From RCIO01 sp964629765 (GTDB taxonomy: Bacteria; Pseudomonadota; Alphaproteobacteria; Rhizobiales; Rhizobiaceae), in contig CAZVTK010000002.1 of NCBI GenBank assembly GCA_964629765.1, positions 80,610-144,609 on the forward strand: a stretch of DNA of 64,000 nt. The letters are read 5' to 3'. Below the pieces are notes generated by a model. That model made no database searches and was not told the DNA's origin. It saw only the letters and a program-made list of their open reading frames with translations. Made by a program: the position numbers and the translations under genes. This document shows positions 42,240 through 51,377 of this stretch, in pieces (the stretch's first letter is position 1; each line of letters begins with the position of its first letter).

Positions 42240-43382
42240 TCAGGCCGCCTTCGAAGCGGAGGGCAAGGTCAAGCCGAAAGTCTCGATCGCATTGGCGGAG
42301 AATATCCTGCGCCTCAAATCTTCCGGATATCCCCCGAGAATCATCGCAGGATTGTCGAAGTCCCAATGAGGATAATCGGTCGAGAACATCAGGGTGCGGG
42401 AGCCATCCATCCAGTCGATGATATGCTTCAATGCCTCGGGAGGCTCCGGCTCCTCCATGGGCTGGGTGGCGAAGCGCACATGCTCCTTGATATATTCGCT
42501 CGGCAACCGCTTGATCCAGGGCGTCTGGCGGCGGAGCCCCTTCCAGTCCAGGTCCATCTTCCACATCATGGCCGGCACCCAGGCGAAGCCGGCCTCGATG
42601 ATCGCCAGCTTCAGCGTCGGGAACTTGTCGAAGACGCCCTCGAAGACGAAGCTGGCTATATGCACCGAGTAGAATGAGGAACGTAGCTGGCGGTATTCGA
42701 TGTAGTAGCTCGGATATCCCGCGGGCGAAGGCGGCGGATTGAGGCCCAGCCCCTCTCCGCCGAAATGCATGCCCACGGCCAGTCCGTGCCGCGCGCACGC
42801 TTCGTAGATCGGATGGTAGAAACGATGGCCGAAGGGCCGCGGGGCACCGCAGCCCACCAGAATTCCACAAACCCCCGGATGCGAGCCGACGCGATCGATC
42901 TCGGCCGCCGCCGCCGCCGGATCCTGGGTGTTGACGTGAAGCAACAGCCGGAAACGCTCGTCCCTCGCAATCCAGTGATCGAGCGAATAGTCGTTGAATG
43001 CCCGGCAAAGCGCGTTGGCATAGTCGAAGTCGGCGACCATCGCGCTGATCTTGGGACCGGGGCCGCCGGTCAGGACGGCGATGTCGACGCCGACCTCGTC
43101 CAGCAGCCTTTTGCGCGTGTCGTCCACGTCGAATGCGTTCACGCCCATGAAGTAGGAATCGGGCGGCGGCGGATTGTCCTTGTCGATGACGTCGATGCGG
43201 CGCCCGCGGAAGCCGCCGTTCATCGCCGGCCCCGACTGGATGCCAAATCCGTAGTCCTCGAACCGAACGGCATCGTACCTCGACAGATAGGGGAAGAGGT
43301 CGGACTTCTTGGCGAAGCCGTGATGCACGTCGGTGTCTACTATCAACATCCTACCGGGTTTGGATCCGACAATGCCGCTCAT
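42240..43382 (-). CDS. Amidohydrolase_2 (ACMSD-like) TIM-barrel metal-dependent hydrolase/decarboxylase
   Basis: 380 aa in the amidohydrolase_2 family, which includes ACMSD, gamma-resorcylate decarboxylase and other aromatic-acid decarboxylases as well as hydrolases. N terminus MLIVDTDVHHGF is the first metal-binding strand; AVGMHFGGEG supplies a further His, and FSTDYPHWDFD carries the C-terminal Asp. Start at 43382 has GGAGGG five bases upstream. The family does C-N hydrolysis or non-oxidative C-C decarboxylation; I cannot choose between them. Adjacent to the short Rieske gene and the binding protein gene in the same operon. Confidence 0.85.
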   Translation of the reverse strand: MSGIVGSKPGRMLIVDTDVHHGFAKKSDLFPYLSRYDAVRFEDYGFGIQSGPAMNGGFRGRRIDVIDKDNPPPPDSYFMGVNAFDVDDTRKRLLDEVGVDIAVLTGGPGPKISAMVADFDYANALCRAFNDYSLDHWIARDERFRLLLHVNTQDPAAAAAEIDRVGSHPGVCGILVGCGAPRPFGHRFYHPIYEACARHGLAVGMHFGGEGLGLNPPPSPAGYPSYYIEYRQLRSSFYSVHIASFVFEGVFDKFPTLKLAIIEAGFAWVPAMMWKMDLDWKGLRRQTPWIKRLPSEYIKEHVRFATQPMEEPEPPEALKHIIDWMDGSRTLMFSTDYPHWDFDNPAMILGGYPEDLRRRIFSANAIETFGLTLPSASKAA

Positions 43383-43427
43383 TCTACCCTCCATTTCACG
43401 TCTCACCAAACCCTTGCAGGATGACGG

Positions 43428-44975
43428 TCAGCTCTCGGACAACGACATGTCGTTGTATCGCCAGGCCCCGCAGAACTCACGGGAGAAGCCGTTCAGCTTC
43501 TTGGACTTCACCTCTTTCTGGGCGCGCCAGCAGAGATAGATCTGCCAATAGTTGTCCAATATCTTCTGCTGTATATCGACATATATCTGCTTGCGGACAG
43601 CCATGTCGGAAAGGCCGCGAGCCTTCTCGATCATCTCCCAGAGTTCCGGGCTCTGGATCGCCGAGTAGTCGTTCGGGCTGTTGCGGCCGAACTGGTTGGA
43701 GTAGGTCATGTCCGGATCCGGCCGCGAATTGGCCCGGGCAAGCGCCAGTTCATATTTCTTGCCCTGGAGCATCTCGACCAGCGTCAGCCTCTCGACCGTC
43801 TGGACGCGGACATCGATGCCGCACTCCTTGCACATGGACTGGACGATCTGCGCTATCTGCGTGTCCGGGTCTCTCTGGGTCAGGATCATCGTCAGGGGAG
43901 CGGTGTGGCCGGACTTCTTGTAGAGTTCGCGGGCAAGCGCAGGGTCATAGGTGTGCCCCTTGATCGCGTCGCTCGCCATCGGGGAGCTCGGCGGCTCGAA
44001 GCCGGTCATGGCGCCGCCCCAGCCTCGCGTAATGACCTTGGCGAGCGCTTCGCGGTCGATCGCGTGTGAAATCGCCTTGCGCAGGTCGAGATTCTTGGCG
44101 AGCGGCCCGGACTGGTTGTTGACGTGCAAGAGCTGGATGATGGTCTGAATGGGAGCAGTATCGAGCAGATCCAGGTTCGGATCGGCCTCGATCTCCGGAA
44201 AATCCTTCGGCTGGACGATATCCCCCAACTGAACGTTGCCGCTCTTCAACTCGACGAGCTTCACCGCGGTGTTGGGGATGATCCGGACCGATACGGTGTC
44301 GAGGTGAGGAGGCTTGCCCCAATATCCGTCAAAGCGCTTGGCATCCACCTTGCCGGAGCCCCAGCTCGTGATCACATAGGGCCCGGTGCCAACCGGGTTG
44401 CGGGCGAAATCCGCTCCCCTTTCCCTCACGGCGGTCGGCGACACCATCGATCCCGCTTCATTGGTCAAGATCGTCAGGAACGGGCCGGACGGATTCTTGA
44501 GGTTGACCTTGACCGTGAGGGGATCGATGACCTCCGTCCCGGCATAGTCCCCCATATACTGGCGTGACGTCGAATGAACGTCGGGATTGGCGACCCGGTC
44601 AAGGTTGAACTTGACGGCCTCCGCATCGAATTTCGTTCCGTCCTGAAACGAAACGCCGGGGCGCAGCTTGAAAATCAACGCTTTTTCGTCCGGCGTCAGT
44701 TCCCAGCTCTCCGCGAGCAGCGGATGAATGACGCCCTCGACATCCTGATAGACCAGATTTTCGCTGTACAGATTGAATATCGAGCGATCCGCGCCGACCG
44801 ATGTTCCCAATATCGGATCCAGGCTCGCGGGCTCGAAGATGGTCGCGACCTTGAGATCACCCCCGCGCGCCGGTTCCGCTGCGACGGCAAGTCCGGAAAA
44901 TCTCAGGTATGGCGTTGCCAGAGTAGTCGCGGCGGCGCCTGTCAATCCAAGGAGAACGTCACGTCTGTTTGCCAT
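43428..44975 (-). CDS. Dpp/Opp-type periplasmic binding protein (SBP family 5)
   Basis: 515 aa, first gene of the operon that also encodes the amidohydrolase, both Rieske proteins and the DppDFBC components. N terminus MANRRDVLLGLTGAAAT has a twin-arginine signal (NRRDVLLG) with a hydrophobic stretch. Family blocks: EPASLDPILG, LAESWELTPDEKALIFKLRP is in the usual place, then NPVGTGPYVI. Start at ATG 44975; a TTG at 44996 is also in frame. Ligand unknown; family members bind peptides, opines, nickel complexes or amines. Confidence 0.9.
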   Translation of the reverse strand: MANRRDVLLGLTGAAATTLATPYLRFSGLAVAAEPARGGDLKVATIFEPASLDPILGTSVGADRSIFNLYSENLVYQDVEGVIHPLLAESWELTPDEKALIFKLRPGVSFQDGTKFDAEAVKFNLDRVANPDVHSTSRQYMGDYAGTEVIDPLTVKVNLKNPSGPFLTILTNEAGSMVSPTAVRERGADFARNPVGTGPYVITSWGSGKVDAKRFDGYWGKPPHLDTVSVRIIPNTAVKLVELKSGNVQLGDIVQPKDFPEIEADPNLDLLDTAPIQTIIQLLHVNNQSGPLAKNLDLRKAISHAIDREALAKVITRGWGGAMTGFEPPSSPMASDAIKGHTYDPALARELYKKSGHTAPLTMILTQRDPDTQIAQIVQSMCKECGIDVRVQTVERLTLVEMLQGKKYELALARANSRPDPDMTYSNQFGRNSPNDYSAIQSPELWEMIEKARGLSDMAVRKQIYVDIQQKILDNYWQIYLCWRAQKEVKSKKLNGFSREFCGAWRYNDMSLSES

Positions 44976-45518
44976 AATCGTTTCTCTCGCTTTCAATAGG
45001 ATCGTTTTACAAGGCGCCCTGCAACGTTACCGGCGCGCCCCAGGGATTGTATTGATAGTCGGAGCAGCAGAGGAAAGAATGCTTACCAGGATTCATATGC
45101 GGGCAATGAAATCCTCAATGGAATTTGACAATGACCGGCACGTCGTGGAAGCTGCCGGCATATTGCGACCTTCAGGAGTATGGCGTGCGGTTTTTATCAT
45201 TTTAATGGACAGATTTTTCTGATTACGACCATCACAAGTAGCGAAACACGATTTGGCTTTGACATCGGGTTTTCCGATGTGTTTCCCTCCCTATTGAAAG
45301 ACGATGATCGATTGCTTCTCAATTTGCCACCGCATTGCGAGTTTAATCGATAGTCTTTATGTATTATTAGTTGATATATACAATTCATATATTAAATATT
45401 GGATTATTACTTTATAGATGAACTAATATACTATTATTAGCATTGATAATATAATGAGTAATAATGATGTGAAATTTGGAACGATGTCGTAATCTATCCC
45501 ATATGTCGGATCCTATCG
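44976..45518. other. AT-rich divergent intergenic region, 543 bp
   Basis: Between the Dpp-type operon and the hydroxypyruvate isomerase gene. From about 45340 to 45480 the DNA is strongly AT-rich, in sharp contrast with the flanking genes, with repeated TATTATTAG and ATAATATAATG stretches that could form promoters in both directions. GATAGTCT at 45349-45356 is shared with the MocR promoter region. I see no gene; short open frames lack ribosome sites. Confidence 0.5.
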
Positions 45519-46316
45519 ATGCCAAGGTTCAGTGCAAATCTCTCCATGCTATTTGGGGAATACGAGTTCCTCGATCGTTTCGATGCGGCTGCGCGTGCCG
45601 GTTTCAAGGGGGTCGAGTATGTGGGACCGTACGACCATTCTGCGGAAGAGGTCGCGGCGCGCCTGAGGCGCAACGATCTGGCGCAGGTGCTGTTCAATCT
45701 GCCCTCGGGCAACTGGGCGGCCGGAGAGCGCGGTATCGCCATCTTTCCCGAGCGGGTGGACGAGTTCCGCGCCGGCGTCGACAGGGCCATCGGCTATGCG
45801 AAGGCGCTGGGCTGCGGGCAGGTGAACTGCCTTGCCGGCATTGCACCCGCCGGCGTCGGCCGCGACGAGCTCGAGAAGGTGTTTGTCGGGAACCTCCGAT
45901 ACGCCGCGGCGAAGCTGGGCGAAGCGGGCATCCGGCTTCTGATCGAGCCGATCAATACGCGCGACATCCCCGGCTTCTTCCTGACGGGCACCCGGCAGGC
46001 GCTCGACATGATCGAAAAGGTGGGGTCGCCCAACCTCTATCTGCAATACGATATCTACCACATGCAGATCATGGAGGGGGATATCGCCCGCACCATCGAG
46101 GCGAACCTGCCGCGCATATCGCATATCCAGATGGCCGATAATCCGGGCCGTCACGAGCCGGGCACGGGCGAGATCAGCTATCCGTTTCTCTTCGAGGCGA
46201 TCGACCGCCTTGGTTATGCGGGCTGGATCGGCGCGGAGTACAAGCCCGGCGCCGGCACCGAAGCGGGGCTCGGCTGGCTGCGCAAGAGCGCGGCGAAGGG
46301 CGATGCGGCGGCGTGA
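45519..46316 (+). CDS. hyi: Hydroxypyruvate isomerase
   Basis: Interconverts hydroxypyruvate and tartronate semialdehyde. 265 aa, the usual length; an AP-endonuclease-2-type TIM barrel. Typical blocks: FSANLSMLFGEYEFLDRF, GFKGVEYVGPYD, NLPSGNWAAGERG, LIEPINTRDIPGFFLT with the active-site Glu, LYLQYDIYHMQIMEGD with Asp/His, and IGAEYKP. OtnI-type 2-oxo-tetronate isomerases are close relatives and cannot be excluded. It is followed after 20 bases by the matching reductase, so the pair channels C3 units to glycerate. Confidence 0.87.
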   Translation: MPRFSANLSMLFGEYEFLDRFDAAARAGFKGVEYVGPYDHSAEEVAARLRRNDLAQVLFNLPSGNWAAGERGIAIFPERVDEFRAGVDRAIGYAKALGCGQVNCLAGIAPAGVGRDELEKVFVGNLRYAAAKLGEAGIRLLIEPINTRDIPGFFLTGTRQALDMIEKVGSPNLYLQYDIYHMQIMEGDIARTIEANLPRISHIQMADNPGRHEPGTGEISYPFLFEAIDRLGYAGWIGAEYKPGAGTEAGLGWLRKSAAKGDAAA

Positions 46317-46336
46317 GGGATCGACGGGGGCAGGTC

Positions 46337-47227
46337 ATGGACACGATTGGCTTCATCGGACTGGGCATCATGGGCGCGCCGATGGCGAAGCACCTGCTGG
46401 AAGCCGGCTACAGGGTCACGGCCACCGATCATCGCTCCAGACCGCCCGCCGATCTCGTCGCCAGGGGCTTGAGGGTCGTCAACGGCAATTCCGAGGTGGC
46501 GCAGGCGGCGGACATGGTCATCACCATGGTGCCCGACACCCCGCAGGTGGACGAGGTTCTGTTCGGGAAGAACGGCGTGGCCTCCAGCCTGTCGAAGGGG
46601 AAGCTGGTCATCGACATGTCGTCGATCTCCCCGATCGCCACCAAGGACTTCGCCAGGAGGATCAATGAACTCGGCTGCGATTATCTCGATGCGCCGGTGT
46701 CGGGAGGCGAGGCCGGTGCGAAGGCCGCCTCGCTCACCATCATGGTCGGCGGCGAGGAGAGGGCTTTCGGACGGGCAAAGCCCGTCTTCGAGAAGATGGG
46801 CAAGAACATCACGCTGGTTGGCCCCAACGGCGTCGGGCAGACCACCAAGGTGGCCAACCAGATCGTCGTGGCATTGACCATCGAGGCGGTGGCCGAGGCG
46901 TTGGTGTTCGCCGCGAAAGCCGGAGCCGATCCGGCCATGGTCCGGCAGGCGATGATGGGCGGCCTGGCCTCTTCACGGATCCTCGAGACGCATGGAGCGC
47001 GGATGATCGAGCGCAGCTTCGATCCGGGCTTCCGCATCGAGCTGCACAGCAAGGATCTCAATCTGGCGCTGGAGGGCGCCCGCGCCCTGGGCGTTGCGCT
47101 GCCCAACACCTCGACCACGCAGCAGCTATTCAGTTCATGCGTGGCAAACGGCGGAGCCAGGGAAGATCATTCCGCATTGGTTCGCGCGCTCGAGCGCATG
47201 GCGGGGTGCGAGCTGGGGAACAGGTGA
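46337..47227 (+). CDS. glxR: 2-hydroxy-3-oxopropionate (tartronate semialdehyde) reductase / 3-hydroxyisobutyrate dehydrogenase family
   Basis: 296 aa beta-hydroxyacid dehydrogenase: N-terminal GFIGLGIMGAPMAKHLL, substrate-binding DAPVSGGEAGAK, catalytic Lys in TTKVANQIVV. Reduces tartronate semialdehyde to glycerate with NAD(P)H; the family also includes 3-hydroxyisobutyrate dehydrogenases. Association with hydroxypyruvate isomerase supports the first reading. ATG 46337 has GGGGCAGG upstream. Confidence 0.85.
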   Translation: MDTIGFIGLGIMGAPMAKHLLEAGYRVTATDHRSRPPADLVARGLRVVNGNSEVAQAADMVITMVPDTPQVDEVLFGKNGVASSLSKGKLVIDMSSISPIATKDFARRINELGCDYLDAPVSGGEAGAKAASLTIMVGGEERAFGRAKPVFEKMGKNITLVGPNGVGQTTKVANQIVVALTIEAVAEALVFAAKAGADPAMVRQAMMGGLASSRILETHGARMIERSFDPGFRIELHSKDLNLALEGARALGVALPNTSTTQQLFSSCVANGGAREDHSALVRALERMAGCELGNR

Positions 47228-47338
47228 TGCGCCCGCCGGGCCGGGATCGTGCTTGTCGATCTTCGGCCCGATCCCGTCATCGGGCTTGAGCCCGAACGGC
47301 AGAGGGCGGTCCTGTCGTCCCCTCGCGTCGGAAATCCT

Positions 47339-47629
47339 TCAGAACCCGACCATGCCGCCGCCCTTGAAGCCGAGCATCCTGCGCGCCTCGGCGGGGGCTG
47401 CGATCTCGTGGCCGAGTTCGGTGAGGATGGTGCGTATCTTGCGCACCTGCTCGGCATTCGACGAGGCGAGCCTGCCGCGGCCGATATGGAGCGAGTCCTC
47501 CAGCCCGACGCGCACCGAGCCGCCGAGCAGGGCGGCCTGCGTGAACGGCAATGCGCCCGACATGGTCGGCGTATGGATGCCGCCGGTCACCGCGCAGGTG
47601 ATGATCACTTTCTTCGACAGGTCGCTCAT
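47339..47629 (-). pseudogene. BKACE (DUF849) beta-keto acid cleavage enzyme with large internal deletion
   Basis: Only 96 aa remain. The first 23 residues (KKVIITCAVTGGIHTPTMS) are the normal start of a DUF849 enzyme, and the rest (VRVGLEDSLHIGRGRLASSN onwards) is its normal C terminus; some 190 residues between them, including most metal ligands, are gone. The join is in frame (about residue 24), so the reading frame stays open. Full-length family members are about 300 aa. The product cannot be active. It lies next to another deleted gene. Confidence 0.8.
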
Positions 47630-47639
47630 CGTCTCGGGT

Positions 47640-48225
47640 CCTATTTCGTATCGCGGACAAGGTGGCGGCGGATCGGAACGAGCGAGACGAGACGCCCCTG
47701 AGGCCCTTGGGCGCTTTCAGCATCACGAGGATCGCGATCTCCCCGAGGATCAGCAGGTAGGTCGTGCCGAGATCGGCGAGCGTCTCGCGCAGCAGGAAGA
47801 ACAGGATCGTGCCGATGATCGGCCCCTCGATCGTGCCGATGCCGCCGATGACGGCGATGAAGATGACATAGGCGGTCCGGTCGTTCAGGGAGAACGCCGC
47901 GAGCGCAATTGCAAGGCCGGTCCAGTAGACCAGCATCTCGCGCGTCGCCCGGTCGGCGGCGATGCCGGTCACGACATGGGCCGGAAGGCCGGCGCCGCCG
48001 CCCAGGCTCGACACCTTCGCGAAGCCGAGGCGGAACACTTCGGCGAGCACCCAGGTTCCGATCGCGAAATAGGCGCCCTGGAGCCCGAAGAGCAGCGGCG
48101 CGACGGGGATCGCGACGAGCGCGCCCGCAATGCCCGCGATGACGATCGCGACGAGCGGGTTGACGCCGAGGAACATGGCGAGCGCGAAGAGCACGTAGCC
48201 GCCCAGCCCGCCTTTCTTACTACCG
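47640..48225 (-). pseudogene. LivM-type branched-chain amino acid ABC permease remnant
   Basis: Fragments of LivM in one frame: LFGLQGAYFAIGTWVLAEVFR and GGGAGLP from the middle, joined at IALAAFSLNDRTAYVIF directly to the C-terminal region (VIGGIGTIEGPIIGTILFF). About 60 residues between these parts are missing and so is the N-terminal region; no start codon or ribosome site is present, and the frame runs on past the expected C terminus into the BKACE remnant. Clearly non-functional. Both remnants suggest a lost branched-chain/keto-acid uptake cluster. Confidence 0.78.
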
Positions 48226-48280
48226 GTTCTTGAGGGCCTTGGGGAAATGGCGTCCGCCCGGACGCGGGGCGCAGCAGCCG

Positions 48281-51085
48281 TCAGTTCTCGAACATCACGA
48301 AGGCGGCCCAGACCAGCGGTTCGGCGGCGGCGGGCAGCTTGCCGTCGATGGCGTCCCGCCGCGTCTGCCGCAGCGCGCCGGCATAGGTCATGCCGCCGGC
48401 CAGATGCTCGTAGAAGCGCACCATGAACTCGGCCGTGCCCTCGTCCGCCACCGGCCAGAGCGTCAGCAGCGAACGCTTCGCGCCGGCGATGCCGATCGCG
48501 GTGGGCAGGCCGCGCAGGCCGCCGACGAACGTCTCCTCGCCGCGTCCCGTCTCGCAGGCCGACAGCACCAGCAGGTCGAGCTTCGTGAGATTCCAGCCCA
48601 TCAGCTCGAAGGCGTAGAGCCGGCCGTCGGCCTCGTCGCGCTTCATGGCGTGGCGGTCGCCCGAGCGGGACAGGATGATGTCGCTCTGCCACAGCGTGTC
48701 GACATCGCTGGCGCCGCCCGCGCCGGCGCTGCGATAGGCGCCGTGGGTGGCGAGATGGGCGATGCGAGCCCCTTCCATCTTCTCGCGCAGCACGGCCTCG
48801 CCGACCTCACCGCCGGTGAGCTTTTCCACCGCAAACGACCTGGCGCCGAGAATGCCGCCGATCGCGTCGACCTCACGCAGGGTGCCCGGCAGCGGCTCCG
48901 CGCCCTTTTCGTCGCCGTTCGCGTAGTCGATGCCGCCGGCAAGCACCACGCTGCCGCCGGGCGCGACCGTCTGGTCGGCGCCGATGCCGTAGAGCGCCTC
49001 GGGCCGGGTGAGGAAGCGCAGCGTGAAGCGCTCCTCCAGCAGCCTGCCATGCCGGTCCTCCAGCAAGGAGAACGGCACGGCGAACAACTGGCCGTCGGGG
49101 ATCACGAACACGGTTTCGGCGCCGGCGAGATCGGCTTCCAGCGGCGCGACCAGCTTCTCGTGGAGATCGGCGAAGGAGGCGTTGGCCACCGCCGCGAGCG
49201 GCGATGCGCCGCGTTCGGCCGCCGAGCGCGTGGTGCGCAGCGAGGCCATCTGCGCGGCCGCGGCGCCCGCGGTCACGGCGCGCGGGTCGCCGAGATCGCG
49301 CAGCACCGGCTCGCGGCCCTTGCGCGACACGATGGCGTAGAGGCTGGTCTCCTCGAACGGCTCGGCCGCGTCGCGGTCGGCCTTCCACTTGCGCGTGACG
49401 AAATACTGGACCAGCGCCTGATCCTTGCCCAGCACCTCGCCCGCGGCGGGCAACGGGGCGGCGACGGACTCCCGGGTGAGCTGGTAGCGCTCGGTGAGGA
49501 TCGCGTTCAGCCTGTCTTCCAGGCCGCGCGTCCGATCCAGCAGCTCGTAACCCAGATCCTGCTCCGCGCCGGCGGCAAAGACCTCGCGGGTGGTGCGCGA
49601 CAGGCGGGTGATCTGCTTCAGCAGCTCCGCCGTCTCGGCGTCTTCGGGGGCGATCAGCCGCTCGATCTTCTGCGTGACGTCGACGTCCTTCGACGACAGC
49701 GAGGGCCAGCGGCGGGCGGCGTCGGCGAAGGCCGCGACCACGGAAGGGTCGCGCGCGGCGAGCCGCGCATAGTCGTGCAGCATGTCGTCGGCCATGGCCC
49801 GCGTCGTCTCGGCCACATCGCGGTTGCCGGCGTAGAAGACCTGGAGGTAGACCCAGCCCAGCATGTCGGCATCGACGGCGGCGAACTCCGCAGCCGCCGC
49901 CTTCGTGTCGGTCTCGGCCTTGGCGTTGGCGATGGCGATGCGGCCGGCGAAGGTCAGCGGATGCGTCGTGGTCATCTCGCTGCCGGCGATGTTGTAGGCC
50001 TGCTCCAGATGCTTCATGCGGCGGGCCGCGTCGCCGGCCTTGCGGAAATGCTCGGCCAGCAGGTTCGCCGCCTTGAGGCTGAGGATCGCCGGGTAGTCGG
50101 CATCGGTGACGATAGCGTCCATGCGCGCCACCGCCGCCTCGTCGAATACCTTTTCGCCCGACAGCAGGTCGGTGTATTCCACCCAGGCGTCCATGACCGG
50201 CGCGTTGCCGCTGTCGCCCGTCGCGGCCACGATCTCGCGGCACAGCTCGAACAGGCGGCGCGCCTCGGCATAGTCGCCGAGGTCGAGATGGTCCTGCGCG
50301 TTGTTGTTGGCGCTGACCAGCGTGTTGAAATGGTCGCGGCCGTAATGGGCGATGCGCTTTTCCAGCACCACGCGGTCGTAGTCCAGCGCCCGCGACGGCG
50401 CGCCCAGCCCGCGCAGCACGTCGGCGAGGTTGTTGGCCAGCCGCCAGGTGATGGTGTCGTCGGGACCCAGCGCCTTCAGAGCCACCTCGTAATTGCCCTG
50501 CATCAGGCTGACGGCAGTGCCGAGCTGGCCGATATTGCCCAGCGCCTCGGCCATCTTGTCGGTGGCGTGGATCAATTCGCGCGATTCGCGGCCGTAGTGC
50601 CGGTCGTAGAGGTTGGTGGCGGCCGAATAGAGCGGCACGAAATGCTGCTCGGGATCGATGACGGCCGTGCGGAACTGCGCATAGGCGAGGTAGAAGTCGG
50701 CAAGCTCGGCGATGTCGGCCTGCGCGGCGCGCGTCTGCGACCCTTCCCTGAAGAGCTGCGCGGCCTGATCGTTCAGCCCGTTCCTGTGGAACAGCGAGCC
50801 GGCCTGCGTGTATTCGCGGATCGTGAAGGCGTGGCGGTCGGTGCGCGCCGCCGCGATCAGCGCCTCGCGCAGGGCGGCAAAACCCTCGTCGATCCTGCCG
50901 CTTTCCAGCATTCCGTAGGCCGCCTTGATGCGCGCCGAAAGCTGCGCCTCGCTCTCCTGCTCGCCCTGGCCTGCCGGCGGCGCGGCGGGCGCCTCCTGCG
51001 CGTGGGCGGGGCTCGCGGCAGCGAGCGCGAGCAGGGCGGCGGAGGCAAGGAGGCGGGTGGCAAGAAGACGGATGGTACGGTGCAT
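48281..51085 (-). CDS. Exported TPR-CHAT protein
   Basis: 934 aa. Residues 1-30 form a Sec signal peptide (LLATRLLASAALLALAAASPAHA-Q). About 30-560 is helical with tetratricopeptide-like repeats (for example RIDEGFAALREALIAA, DYAEARRLFELCREI). The C-terminal 300 residues are a CHAT caspase-like protease domain with the dyad His781 (HLATHGAY) and Cys844 (LSACETGRG). Bacterial CHAT proteins act in regulated proteolysis or defence, but an exported version points to the cell envelope. The start at 51085 is chosen for the signal peptide. No Craspase/CRISPR genes or gasdermin are nearby. Target unknown. Confidence 0.88.
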   Translation of the reverse strand: MHRTIRLLATRLLASAALLALAAASPAHAQEAPAAPPAGQGEQESEAQLSARIKAAYGMLESGRIDEGFAALREALIAAARTDRHAFTIREYTQAGSLFHRNGLNDQAAQLFREGSQTRAAQADIAELADFYLAYAQFRTAVIDPEQHFVPLYSAATNLYDRHYGRESRELIHATDKMAEALGNIGQLGTAVSLMQGNYEVALKALGPDDTITWRLANNLADVLRGLGAPSRALDYDRVVLEKRIAHYGRDHFNTLVSANNNAQDHLDLGDYAEARRLFELCREIVAATGDSGNAPVMDAWVEYTDLLSGEKVFDEAAVARMDAIVTDADYPAILSLKAANLLAEHFRKAGDAARRMKHLEQAYNIAGSEMTTTHPLTFAGRIAIANAKAETDTKAAAAEFAAVDADMLGWVYLQVFYAGNRDVAETTRAMADDMLHDYARLAARDPSVVAAFADAARRWPSLSSKDVDVTQKIERLIAPEDAETAELLKQITRLSRTTREVFAAGAEQDLGYELLDRTRGLEDRLNAILTERYQLTRESVAAPLPAAGEVLGKDQALVQYFVTRKWKADRDAAEPFEETSLYAIVSRKGREPVLRDLGDPRAVTAGAAAAQMASLRTTRSAAERGASPLAAVANASFADLHEKLVAPLEADLAGAETVFVIPDGQLFAVPFSLLEDRHGRLLEERFTLRFLTRPEALYGIGADQTVAPGGSVVLAGGIDYANGDEKGAEPLPGTLREVDAIGGILGARSFAVEKLTGGEVGEAVLREKMEGARIAHLATHGAYRSAGAGGASDVDTLWQSDIILSRSGDRHAMKRDEADGRLYAFELMGWNLTKLDLLVLSACETGRGEETFVGGLRGLPTAIGIAGAKRSLLTLWPVADEGTAEFMVRFYEHLAGGMTYAGALRQTRRDAIDGKLPAAAEPLVWAAFVMFEN

Positions 51086-51377
51086 TCGGCAGTCTCGCAG
51101 GCTGTCTGTCACGACGGGCTTTGACCCGCCGCGCCCGCCTTTGCAACCTGCGCATGTGTCGAAAGATGGGCAGTTGCCATCCTGCGCCGCGGCGCTTGTG
51201 TCGGCAGCATTCCCGCCGATCATCTCCGTCATCGCGTCGATGTCGGTGCGCGATGGCGTCGGGTTCCGTCCCGGCGGGTCTGATCAGGAAGACCTTGACC
51301 AGCACGGCCATCTGCCCTTGCCCGTTCTGGCGTATTGCCGCCCTTTGTCCGGGAGCGGGCCTGCCGCGACGGCGGTG

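Noticed and set aside
47242..47294. Terminator after the tartronate semialdehyde reductase gene
   Set aside because: Dyads CGGGATCG/CGATCCCG (19-base loop) and CGGGCT/AGCCCG exist but are weak and lack a U-tract, so I do not call them.
48281..51085. CHAT protein as part of a CRISPR (Craspase-like) or gasdermin defence system
   Set aside because: No CRISPR array, cas gene or gasdermin-like gene is nearby, and the protein has a signal peptide, which does not fit a cytoplasmic effector.
48230..51124. Nearly 1000-codon open frame opposite the CHAT gene
   Set aside because: Antisense shadow of the TPR-CHAT gene; composition is biased and it has no ribosome site or recognisable motif.
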